Shown here: in pieces, positions 1 through 7,871 of the stretch
How positions within the stretch are numbered: the first letter of the stretch is position 1
Layout: each line of letters opens with the position of its first letter
NCBI RefSeq assembly: GCF_000515255.1
Contig: NZ_KI911559.1
Location: forward strand, 1,215,548 to 1,279,547
Source: Rhodovibrio salinarum DSM 9154
GTDB taxonomy: Bacteria > Pseudomonadota > Alphaproteobacteria > Kiloniellales > Rhodovibrionaceae
Direction of reading: 5' to 3'
Length of the DNA: 64,000 bases
Notes under the pieces: generated by a model
Databases searched by the model: none
Told to the model about the DNA's origin: nothing
What the model saw: only the letters and a program-made list of their open reading frames with translations
Program-made: the position numbers and the translations under genes

Positions 1-1273
1 TCATGGCGTCGCGCACCGCCCGCAGGATCACGTCCGAGGCGAAACAATGGTCGCGGCAGATCGTTCCCGCCTTGCCCAGTGGTTCGAAGTGTCGGCGGGT
101 CGCCGGGTCGGCGCACAGCTCGACCGCGCCAACCAGGCCCAGCGACCGGACCTCGCCCACGATCGGATGGTCGCGCAACTCCGCCAGTCGCCGGGCCAGG
201 TAGGGGCCGGTGTCGTCGCGGACCTTCTCGACCAGCTGCTCGCGTTCCAGGATCGCCAGGTTTTCCAGCGCGACCGCGCAGGCGACCGGGTGGCCGGAAT
301 AGGTGAAGCCGTGGAAGAATTCGCCGCCCTCGGCGATCAGCGTGTCCGCCACGCGCGGGCCGACCATCACCGCGGACAGCGGCAGATAGCCGCTGGTGAT
401 CCCCTTGGCCAGGATCATCAGGTCGGGCTCCAGGCCGTAGTATTCGCTGGCGAACCAGTGGCCGGTGCGCCCGAAGCCGGTGATCACCTCGTCCACGATC
501 AGCAGCACGTCGTACTTGCGGCAGATATCCTGCACCCGCGGCCAGTAGGTCTCCGGCGGGATGATCACGCCGCCCGCGCCCTGCAGCGGCTCGCCAACGA
601 AGGCGGCCACGTTTTCCGGGCCGATCGACAGGATCTTGTCCTCGACCGCCTGGGCGGCGGCCTCCCCGAAGGTGGCGGGCGACAGCTCGCCGCCGTAGTC
701 GAACCAGTAGGGCGGCATCACATGCTCGAAGCCGGGCAGCGGCAGGCCACCCTGGCCGTGCATCGCCGCCTGACCGCCCAGCGACGCGGAGGCCATGGTC
801 GAGCCGTGGTAGGCGTGCACGCGGGAGAGGAAGACCGTCTTTTCCGGCTGGCCCTTGAGCGCCCAGAAGTGCCGGACCATCCGCACCATCGTATCGTTGG
901 CGTCCGAGCCGGAGGAGCCGAAGAACGCCCGGTCCAGGCCCTTCGGCGTCAGCTCGGCCAGCTTGGCCGCAAGCTCGATCGAGGGCGGCGTCGCCGTCTT
1001 GAAGAAGGCGTTGTAGTAGGGCAGCTGCAGCATCTGGTCGTAGGCGGCCTGCGCCAGCTCCGGCCGGCCGTAGCCGACGTTGACGCACCACAGCCCGGCC
1101 ATGGCGTCCAGGATGCGCCGGCCCTCGCTGTCGGTCAGGTGCACGCCGTCGGCGTGGGTGATGATCCGGCTGCCGCCTTCCTCGGCAAGGCCCTTGTAGT
1201 CGGTGAAGGGGTGCAGGTGATGCGCGGTGTCGCTTTCGCGCCAGCGGACGGTCTGGTCGGGTTGGCTGGTCAT
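1..1273 (-). CDS. class III aminotransferase, putrescine/omega-amino acid-pyruvate type (partial)
   Basis: This PLP-dependent aminotransferase is cut by the left window edge: 424 codons are present with no stop, and the family is usually about 450-460 residues, so some 30 C-terminal residues are missing. The fold-type I motifs are clear: VDEVITGFGRTG, followed by LAKGITSGY with the probable Schiff-base lysine at K290, and a substrate-side FHGFTYSGHP. The ATG at 1273 is preceded by a modest CGGAG. It lies downstream of, and on the same strand as, a gamma-glutamylpolyamine synthetase gene, an arrangement known from the SpuC/SpuB polyamine genes of Pseudomonas. The likely reaction is transfer of an amino group from putrescine or another diamine or omega-amino acid to pyruvate; the exact substrate is inferred from context only. 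Confidence 0.88.
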   Translation of the reverse strand, partial: MTSQPDQTVRWRESDTAHHLHPFTDYKGLAEEGGSRIITHADGVHLTDSEGRRILDAMAGLWCVNVGYGRPELAQAAYDQMLQLPYYNAFFKTATPPSIELAAKLAELTPKGLDRAFFGSSGSDANDTMVRMVRHFWALKGQPEKTVFLSRVHAYHGSTMASASLGGQAAMHGQGGLPLPGFEHVMPPYWFDYGGELSPATFGEAAAQAVEDKILSIGPENVAAFVGEPLQGAGGVIIPPETYWPRVQDICRKYDVLLIVDEVITGFGRTGHWFASEYYGLEPDLMILAKGITSGYLPLSAVMVGPRVADTLIAEGGEFFHGFTYSGHPVACAVALENLAILEREQLVEKVRDDTGPYLARRLAELRDHPIVGEVRSLGLVGAVELCADPATRRHFEPLGKAGTICRDHCFASDVILRAVRDAM

Positions 1274-1334
1274 GTCGGGGTCGGCTCCGAACGGGAAATC
1301 CTGAGGGGAGAAACGGCGGCGGCAGGCCGCGTCC

Positions 1335-1430
1335 TCAGGGGTTGAAGCCGATCCGGGCGCAGGTGATCAGCACGTCCGCCGCGACGTCGCGGGCGCGGCG
1401 GGGCAGGGGATGTTCGCTGGTCGGAATCAT
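1335..1430 (-). CDS. possible 31-residue ORF between the polyamine genes
   Basis: A short open frame starts with ATG 8 bases after the synthetase stop and ends with TGA about 60 bases before the aminotransferase start. It would encode a basic peptide beginning MIPTSEHPLPRRARD and ending ARIGFNP. The start has only a weak GCGAAAAG upstream, so translation would probably depend on coupling to the upstream gene. I do not recognise a family. It could equally be chance reading of spacer. Confidence 0.25.
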   Translation of the reverse strand: MIPTSEHPLPRRARDVAADVLITCARIGFNP

Positions 1431-1438
1431 CTTTTCGC

Positions 1439-2806
1439 TCACACGTTGAGCAGCAGGTGCTCGCGCTCCCAGCTGGAGATCACACGCTGGTAGGCTTCCA
1501 GCTCGGCGTCCTTCACGGAGGTCACCACCTGCACCAAATCTTCGCCCAGCACGCGCTTCAGGCCGCTGGACCGGGAGAAGCGGTGGAGCGCGTCATAGAG
1601 CGTGCGCGGCAGGGTGTGCGCCAAACGGTAGCCGCTGCCCTCGACCGGCTTGGTCGGCTCCAGCTCCTCGACCATACCAAGATAGCCGCAGGCGAGCGAG
1701 GCGGCCATCGCCAGGTAGGGGTTGCAGTCCGCGCCAGCGCAGCGGTTCTCCACCCGCCGGCTGTCGGCGCCGGACACGGGCACGCGGAAGCCCACCGTGC
1801 GGTTGTCCAGGCCCCAGTGCGTGTTGATCGGCGCATCGGAGTGGCGCATCAGCCGGCGATAGGAATTCACGTTGGGCGCCAAGAGCGGCATCACCGCCGG
1901 CAGATACTTCTGCAGCCCGGCGATGTAGGAGAGGAACAGCTCGCTGTTTTCGCCGTTGTGGGAATTGGCGAACAGGTTGCGCCCGGTGGTTGAGTCCAGC
2001 ACCGACTGGTGGATGTGCATCGAGCTGCCGGGCTCGTTCTCCATCGGCTTGGCCATGAAGGTCGCGTAGACCTTGTGGCGCATCGCCGTTTCGCGGACCG
2101 TGCGCTTGAACAGGAAGGTCTGATCCGCGAGTTCCAGCGGATTGCCGTGGTTGAAGTTCATCTCCATCTGCGCGGCGCCGGACTCGTGGGTCAGGGTATC
2201 GATGTCGATGCCCTGCGCCTCGCAGAAGTCGTAGACCTCCTCGAACAACGGATCGAACTCGTTGACCGCGTCGACGCCATAGGACTGGCGGGCCGTCTCC
2301 CGCCGGCCGGATCGTCCGATCGGCGGTTCCAGCGGGTAGTCCGGGTCGGTGTTCACATCGACCAGGAAGAATTCCAGTTCCGGCGCCACCACTGGCGTCC
2401 AGCCCCGTGCCCGGAACAGCTCGAGCACCCGTTGCAGCGTGCGCCGGGGGGCGATCTCCACGGGCGAACCGTCGAAATAGTGGGCGTCGCAGATAACCTG
2501 CGCCGTCGGGTCCTCGTACCAGGGTACCCGGCGCATGGTCTGGACGTCGGGCTTCAGGTAGACGTCGATCGTCGCCGGCGAGGTGACGCCGTCGTTCTCG
2601 CCGTAGTCGCCGGTGACGGTCTGGATGAAGATCTGCTCGGGGATGCGCAGGCCGGTCTCGCGCATGCCCTTGAGGAATTTCTGCGCGGGCAGGATTTTGC
2701 CGCGCGCGATGCCTGCCAGATCGGGCACCAGGCATTCGACTTCGTCGATCGTGAAGCGATCGAGGAAGTCGCTCGCGACGTGGTCGTCGCCGTTGTCGGA
2801 TGTCAT
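1439..2806 (-). CDS. puuA: gamma-glutamylpolyamine synthetase (PuuA/SpuB-like glutamine synthetase)
   Basis: A 455-residue glutamine synthetase family protein. The N-terminal beta-grasp region is followed by the catalytic barrel with metal/ATP motifs ELEFFL, HESGAAQMEMNF and GSSMHIHQS, and the NSYRR arginine motif. It is about the size of PuuA-type enzymes and lacks the tyrosine adenylylation loop of GlnA, which favours ligation of glutamate to an amine such as putrescine rather than housekeeping ammonia assimilation. Neighbours support this: a class III aminotransferase downstream and a divergently transcribed FAD oxidase resembling PuuB. Ethanolamine- or other amine-specific GlnA homologues are the main alternative. 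Confidence 0.85.
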   Translation of the reverse strand: MTSDNGDDHVASDFLDRFTIDEVECLVPDLAGIARGKILPAQKFLKGMRETGLRIPEQIFIQTVTGDYGENDGVTSPATIDVYLKPDVQTMRRVPWYEDPTAQVICDAHYFDGSPVEIAPRRTLQRVLELFRARGWTPVVAPELEFFLVDVNTDPDYPLEPPIGRSGRRETARQSYGVDAVNEFDPLFEEVYDFCEAQGIDIDTLTHESGAAQMEMNFNHGNPLELADQTFLFKRTVRETAMRHKVYATFMAKPMENEPGSSMHIHQSVLDSTTGRNLFANSHNGENSELFLSYIAGLQKYLPAVMPLLAPNVNSYRRLMRHSDAPINTHWGLDNRTVGFRVPVSGADSRRVENRCAGADCNPYLAMAASLACGYLGMVEELEPTKPVEGSGYRLAHTLPRTLYDALHRFSRSSGLKRVLGEDLVQVVTSVKDAELEAYQRVISSWEREHLLLNV

Positions 2807-2962
2807 GCGGAAAAAGAACTCTCGGGTCCGCTTGGTCGTCCGTCGCCGGCCGGTCGGCCGCGCCGGGGCCCTCGCGCGCCACCGTGGGCCGGTTGCCCGC
2901 CGGCCGCGAGGCCGAACGCATCCTACGTGGGCCCGCAGACGGTGGCAAGGCAGGCTAGGCTC

Positions 2963-2993
2963 TTGACGCCAGCAGCGGGATCGTCAGTGTTAA
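2963..2993 (+). promoter_or_regulatory. weak candidate promoter for the FAD oxidase
   Basis: In the 238-base divergent gap between the synthetase and the oxidase there is TTGACG (2963-2968) and, 19 bases later, TGTTAA (2988-2993). The spacing is long and the -10 match is poor, so this is only a candidate. Confidence 0.25.
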
Positions 2994-3044
2994 GGGCACA
3001 GTTCCGAGTTCCCGTCCCGCCTGCAGACAACGGTTCCCGTCCGC

Positions 3045-4331
3045 GTGAGCGCGCCCGCGCACATCGATTCCTACTACGCCGCGACCGCCAGCCCGGCCCC
3101 AGAGCGCCCGCCGCTTGCGGGCGAGGTGCGCGCGGACGTGTGCGTCGTCGGTGGCGGTTTCACCGGGGTTACCGCCGCCTTGGAGTTGGCGGAGCGCGGC
3201 TACAAGGTCGTGCTGCTGGAAGGCATGCGGATCGGTTGGGGCGCGACCGGGCGCAATGGCGGCCAGGCGTCGACCGGCTTCAACGCCGATATCGCCAAGC
3301 TGCGCCGCTGGGTGGGTGACGCAGGCGCCCGGCAGCTGTTCGACCTGGCCGAGGAATCCAAGCGGATGATCGTCGAGCGGGTCGCCCGGCATGCGATCGA
3401 CTGCGATCTTGTCTGGTCGCATTTCAACGCGGCCAACAAACCCCGCCATCTGGATGAACTGAAATCGGAGGCGGAAGTCTGGTCGCGTTTCTGCGGCTAC
3501 GACCGTACCGAGATCATCGAGCGCGACCGCCTGACCGACTGGGTCGACAGCGATGCTTACGTCGGCGGCATGGCGGACTTCGGCAGCGGCCATCTGCATC
3601 CGCTCAACTACTGCCTGGGCCTTGCCCGCGCGGCCGAGGAGGCGGGGGTTGTTCTGCACGAGAACAGCCAGGTCACCCGGCTGGAGACGGACGGCGCGAA
3701 GCCGCGCGCCGTCACGGACCGCGGCGCAGTCGAAGCCGACTACCTGCTGCTCTGTGGCAACGCCTATCTAGGCGATCTGGTGCCGCAGATCCGGTCCAAG
3801 GTGATGCCAGTGGGCACCTACATCGGGGCCACCCATCCGTTGGACCCGGAACGGGCGCAGCGCTTGCTGCCGACCAACGCCAGCGTCTGCGACAGTAACT
3901 TCGTGCTCAACTACTACCGCCTGTCGGCGGACCGTCGGCTGCTGTTCGGCGGGCGGGTCAGCTATTCCAGCGTGATGCCGCCCAATCTGCCGAAGGCGAT
4001 GCGGGGGAAGATATTGCAGGTGTTCCCGCAGCTTGCGGACCAGGAGCTCGAATACTGTTGGGGCGGTTTCGTGGCGATCACTCCCGAGCGAACGCCGCAC
4101 ATCGGCCGGTTGGGCAACAACGTGCTGTTCGCTCAGGGCTTCTCCGGCCATGGCGTGGCCCTGACCGGCGTCGTCGGGCGCATGCTTGCGGAAACCGTGC
4201 GCGGCCAGGCGGAGCGCTTCGACGTGATGGAAAAGCTGCCGCACACGCCTTTCCCGGGCGGTAAGCTGCTACGCACGCCGCTGCTCGCGATGGGCATGCT
4301 GTGGTACCGGATGCGGGACTTCCTGCCTTAG
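3045..4331 (+). CDS. puuB: FAD-dependent amine oxidase, PuuB-like (DAO family)
   Basis: A 428-residue flavoprotein with an N-terminal dinucleotide-binding fold near residues 30-55 (VVGGGFTGVTAALELAERGY) and the WGATGRNGGQ segment typical of the D-amino acid oxidase/PuuB group. The C-terminal part has GFSGHGVALTGVVG, the FAD-contacting glycine-rich motif of this family. It starts with GTG at 3045. Known PuuB proteins oxidise gamma-glutamylputrescine to the aldehyde with release of ammonia and hydrogen peroxide. Its divergent position next to the PuuA-like synthetase supports that role. The substrate is inferred; a glycine or sarcosine oxidase-like substrate cannot be excluded. Confidence 0.85.
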   Translation: MSAPAHIDSYYAATASPAPERPPLAGEVRADVCVVGGGFTGVTAALELAERGYKVVLLEGMRIGWGATGRNGGQASTGFNADIAKLRRWVGDAGARQLFDLAEESKRMIVERVARHAIDCDLVWSHFNAANKPRHLDELKSEAEVWSRFCGYDRTEIIERDRLTDWVDSDAYVGGMADFGSGHLHPLNYCLGLARAAEEAGVVLHENSQVTRLETDGAKPRAVTDRGAVEADYLLLCGNAYLGDLVPQIRSKVMPVGTYIGATHPLDPERAQRLLPTNASVCDSNFVLNYYRLSADRRLLFGGRVSYSSVMPPNLPKAMRGKILQVFPQLADQELEYCWGGFVAITPERTPHIGRLGNNVLFAQGFSGHGVALTGVVGRMLAETVRGQAERFDVMEKLPHTPFPGGKLLRTPLLAMGMLWYRMRDFLP

Positions 4332-4431
4332 ACACGGCGTTTGTGCAGGGCGATGTGCGGTTAGGGCGTGACAACGACGCGCGTCCGCTTAAGTCCTGCG
4401 GTGATATCCGTGCCTCTTGAGGGAGCCGATG

Positions 4432-5442
4432 ATGAAAACCCTGCGGCGGCGTACCGTCATGGCGGGGGCGGCGTCCGCCCTGGCGCTGCCGGCTCTCCCG
4501 CGTTCGGGCGTTGCGCGCCAGGGCGGCTGGGCGCAGGTGCGCGACGCCGCAAGCCGCTACCGCCAACTGCATGCGATCCTGGTGGCGCACCGCGGCGAGA
4601 CGGTGGTGGCCGAGGCCTTCCGCGGTTCGGGCCTCGATGCCGTCGCGAACGTGAAGTCCGTCTCGAAATCGATCGTGGCGCTCCTGCTTGGCGCGGCGAT
4701 CGACCGTGGCGTCATCCAGTCGGTCGACTCTCGCCTGGGGGACGTCGCCCCGCAGTTGATCCCGGCGGACGCGGATCCGCGGGTCCGGGATCTGACGATG
4801 CGGGACTTGGTTACGCTGCGTGCCGGGCTTGAGCGCACCTCGGGCCCGAATTATGGCGAATGGATCGCTTCCGATAACTGGGTGGCCGACGCTCTGTCTC
4901 GACCGTTCGTGGCAGCGCCGGGCGGGCGGATGCTGTACTCGACCGGCAGCTTCCACGTGTTGGGCGCTGCCCTGGCCGAGGCGGCCGGTCGGGATCTGCT
5001 TACCTTGACCCGGGAGTGGTTGGGTCGGCCGCTGGATATCCAGGTGCCGGCGTGGACCCGGGACCCGCAGGGCTACTACATGGGTGGCAATCAGATGGCG
5101 CTGACCCCGCGCGCGCTGCTGAAGCTGGGCGAGTTGGTGCGCCAAGGCGGCCAATGGCAGGGCGACCAGGTTCTACCCGAAGACTGGATCGCGGCCAGCC
5201 TGACTCCGGTCACCCGCTCGCCCTATTCGGGTCTCGGCTATGGGTATGGCTGGTTCGTGACCCAAACGCGTAGAGGGCGGCTGGCGCTCGCGCGTGGGTA
5301 TGGCGGCCAAATTGTCGCAGTTGCGCCCGATGTCGGGATCAGCGTCGCGATTACGAGCGATCCGACGCAACCCGCACGCAGCGGCGGATACTTCGGAGAT
5401 CTGATGGCCCTGATCACCGATGATGTCCTGGCGGTGGGCTGA
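4432..5442 (+). CDS. secreted serine hydrolase, beta-lactamase/class C esterase family
   Basis: I place the start at ATG 4432, 6 bases after GGAG, giving 336 residues. The N terminus LRRRTVMAGAASALALPALP looks like a twin-arginine signal. The penicillin-binding-protein-like fold is supported by SVSK (S76 nucleophile, K79) and a YST motif in place of the usual YxN. The final conserved box reads GYGGQ rather than KTG or HxG. These proteins are usually esterases or peptidases of unknown substrate rather than true beta-lactamases. It is 85 bases downstream of the oxidase on the same strand, but nothing ties it to polyamine breakdown. Confidence 0.8.
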   Translation: MKTLRRRTVMAGAASALALPALPRSGVARQGGWAQVRDAASRYRQLHAILVAHRGETVVAEAFRGSGLDAVANVKSVSKSIVALLLGAAIDRGVIQSVDSRLGDVAPQLIPADADPRVRDLTMRDLVTLRAGLERTSGPNYGEWIASDNWVADALSRPFVAAPGGRMLYSTGSFHVLGAALAEAAGRDLLTLTREWLGRPLDIQVPAWTRDPQGYYMGGNQMALTPRALLKLGELVRQGGQWQGDQVLPEDWIAASLTPVTRSPYSGLGYGYGWFVTQTRRGRLALARGYGGQIVAVAPDVGISVAITSDPTQPARSGGYFGDLMALITDDVLAVG

Positions 5443-5888
5443 CCCTGACCTCGCCGCGTGATGTATTGTATTTCTGGTATCCGAAACATCCACTTGAGAT
5501 GGATTCGCATCCCCAACCACGTGGGTAGCGGTAATCGTTTGCACGCGAGAAGTTTCTGCCGATCTTCAAACAGGTAAGGCTTCTTCTCTTAATTCTGAAT
5601 CAAATATGGTTTTTCGATTTTCTATACGAAACTCGTGTGAGCGATCGGGTCCGGTCCATTGTGTTGCGAATATACTGGCATCGATATGTATATTTTTATA
5701 CAAATTTAATTCGAAACGCAGGAATGTTGGCGCCGTCTTACCGCTCGCCACAGAGCCTTAAGTTAAGTAAGCCAAGCTCGCGCAAGCCGATTTAAAGCAG
5801 GTCCGATTCTAAGTGAGTTCAATGGTGGATGGAAAGCAGGCAGCCGGGTGGCGGTAGGGCAGGCGTGACGAGGCGAGGGGGACGTATC
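5443..5888. other. AT-rich intergenic region before the histidine kinase
   Basis: About 450 bases with no convincing gene. The part from about 5570 to 5730 is strikingly AT-rich compared with everything around it. It contains the dyad GTATA-TTTT-TATAC at 5688-5701. A 61-codon frame on the minus strand (5566-5751) exists but has no recognisable similarity or good ribosome site and is probably chance. The region may hold the kinase promoter or be a remnant of acquired DNA. Confidence 0.5.
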
Positions 5889-7871
5889 ATGGCTGAGATG
5901 GATTTTGAGGAACAAGACCATCCCTACCTCGATGCCGCGCCGGCGTCGGTACTGGTGACGGACTGCGACCTCGACCGGTCCGGCCCCCGGATCGTCTATG
6001 TCAATGCGGCGTTCGAACGGATGACTGGCTGGCCGCGTGAGGAAATCGTTGGCCAGACGCCGCGTGTCCTGCAGGGGCGCGAGACCGATCATACGATCTT
6101 TAGTGACATGGCCTCGCAACTGCGCGCCGGGCAGACCTGGCATGGCGAGACTGTCAACTACCGGCGGGATGGGACGCCGTTTCTCGTGCGTTGGTCGGTT
6201 TCCCCGGTCCGGGACGATCAGGGGCGGGTGTCGAACTATCTGGCGATTCAAGAAGACGTCACCGAACAGCGCCGGTGCGAACGATCCTACAACCATATGC
6301 AGGCCCTGGTTGCCCGCGTGGTTGAGGCGGCCCCGGATGGGGTGATCGTGACCGGGGCGGACGGGCGTATCGTCAACGTCAACCAGGGCGCTGTCGCATT
6401 GCTCGACTGGTCGAAGGATGCCTTAGTCGGCCAGTCCTTTACCTGGATCGTTCCAGGCGGCATCGCTGCCGTACAGGCTGCGGCGGACGAGGGAACCGAT
6501 CGCCCCGGTGTTTCTGGTGGCCAGAATACGGGCACGCAAGGCGAGATCACGGCATACCGGCGCGACGGCACGACCTTTCCCGCGGCGGTCTCCCTGGTGT
6601 GCGTCGGTGACGAGGGCGCGGCCTGTCACGCCGTTTTCCTGCGCGATCTAACGGCCCGCAAGGCCCGCGAGAACGCGCTTGCCATGAGCGAGACCCGGCT
6701 GCGCAATGCGCAGCGGATCGGTCGAATGGGGGGTTGGTTCTATGATCTCGCGACGCGGGAAACCGAACTGATGCCCGAGGTGCTCTATCTGTTCGGCCAG
6801 GAGGCTAAAGCCCGGAACCTTGCACATGACGAGGTGCGCGCCTGGATCCATCCCGACGACCTGGCACGCGTTGCGGAGACGTTCCGGGCCGCCCGCGCCA
6901 CGGCGGGACAGTATCGCTGCGAATACCGTCTCATCCTGGCTGACGGTACCGTCATGGTGGTGGATGTGATCGGCGAACCGTTGACCGACGATCGCGGTCG
7001 GATCACGGGGTACGCCGGGGTCGTTCAGGACATTACCGAACGCCACCGCGTGCAGGAGGAATTGGTGGCTGCGCGCAATGCGGCGGTGGCGTCCAGTGAG
7101 GCGAAATCGCGCTTTCTCGCGATGATGGGCCATGAATTGCGTACGCCGCTGAACGCGATCAACGGTTTCGCCGATCTGCTGGTCAATGAAACGTTGGGTC
7201 GGCACGTGCATCCGGCCTACCGCGATTACGCCACCCATATTCTTGAAAGCGGTGAGCATTTGCGGGGCATCATTGAGAGCGTGCTTGACGTCGCGCGTAT
7301 GGAGAATGGGCGCATCACACTCGAGGAAGACGTCATCTGTCTCCGCGACTTGTTGAAGGCCGCGACCAACTGGATGACGGAGCAGGCTGATCGCGCGAAC
7401 CTGAGCCTTGAGGTCAAGGACGGCCCGCCCGTGCGGCTCAAGGTGGATCCGCGGCTGATGCGGCAGGTCGTGAGCAACCTGGTGGACAATGCGATCAAGT
7501 TCAGTCCAGCCGGAGGGCGGGTCGTGATCGCCCACAAGTTATGTGTCGACGGCAGCCTACAGATCGTGGTGAGCGACGAGGGGCCCGGGATTCCACCGGA
7601 ATACGTCAACGAGGTTACCGAGCCGTTTGTCCAGGTCGATACCCGGTTGGAGCGTAAGTACGACGGGCTGGGGCTTGGTCTGCACTTGGTACAGTCGTTC
7701 ATGCGGCTGCATGACGGTCGGTTGGATATCGATAGCGCGGCTGGCGTGGGGACCAGAGTGACGGCGGTGCTGCCACCCGAACGGGTCATGGAGATGGAAG
7801 ACCTTAACTGCGCGTTGGATCCAGACGTTGCGGTCGGGACGGACGCGGCGTTGGTCTCGAAATCGGCCTAA
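5889..7871 (+). CDS. PAS-domain sensor histidine kinase
   Basis: Start chosen at ATG 5889, 8 bases after GAGGGG, giving 660 residues without transmembrane segments, so probably a soluble sensor. Three PAS modules are visible, at about residues 17-125, 137-250 and 268-395. The first carries GQTPRVLQG, similar to the LOV core GRNCRFLQG but with no photoactive cysteine. The kinase core has the H box MGHELRTPLN (His near residue 415), N box LVDNAIKFS, G1 SDEGPGIP and G2 GLGLGLHL. There is no receiver domain and no adjacent response regulator, so the partner is unknown. Its stop overlaps the convergent gamma-glutamyltransferase stop. Confidence 0.92.
   Translation: MAEMDFEEQDHPYLDAAPASVLVTDCDLDRSGPRIVYVNAAFERMTGWPREEIVGQTPRVLQGRETDHTIFSDMASQLRAGQTWHGETVNYRRDGTPFLVRWSVSPVRDDQGRVSNYLAIQEDVTEQRRCERSYNHMQALVARVVEAAPDGVIVTGADGRIVNVNQGAVALLDWSKDALVGQSFTWIVPGGIAAVQAAADEGTDRPGVSGGQNTGTQGEITAYRRDGTTFPAAVSLVCVGDEGAACHAVFLRDLTARKARENALAMSETRLRNAQRIGRMGGWFYDLATRETELMPEVLYLFGQEAKARNLAHDEVRAWIHPDDLARVAETFRAARATAGQYRCEYRLILADGTVMVVDVIGEPLTDDRGRITGYAGVVQDITERHRVQEELVAARNAAVASSEAKSRFLAMMGHELRTPLNAINGFADLLVNETLGRHVHPAYRDYATHILESGEHLRGIIESVLDVARMENGRITLEEDVICLRDLLKAATNWMTEQADRANLSLEVKDGPPVRLKVDPRLMRQVVSNLVDNAIKFSPAGGRVVIAHKLCVDGSLQIVVSDEGPGIPPEYVNEVTEPFVQVDTRLERKYDGLGLGLHLVQSFMRLHDGRLDIDSAAGVGTRVTAVLPPERVMEMEDLNCALDPDVAVGTDAALVSKSA

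Noticed and set aside
47-1345. 432-codon plus-strand frame across the aminotransferase gene
   Set aside because: Shadow of the minus-strand aminotransferase; composition is typical of the opposite strand of GC-rich coding DNA.
5566-5751. 61-codon minus-strand frame in the AT-rich gap
   Set aside because: No ribosome site, no similarity, and long frames are not improbable there; listed only as part of the intergenic region.
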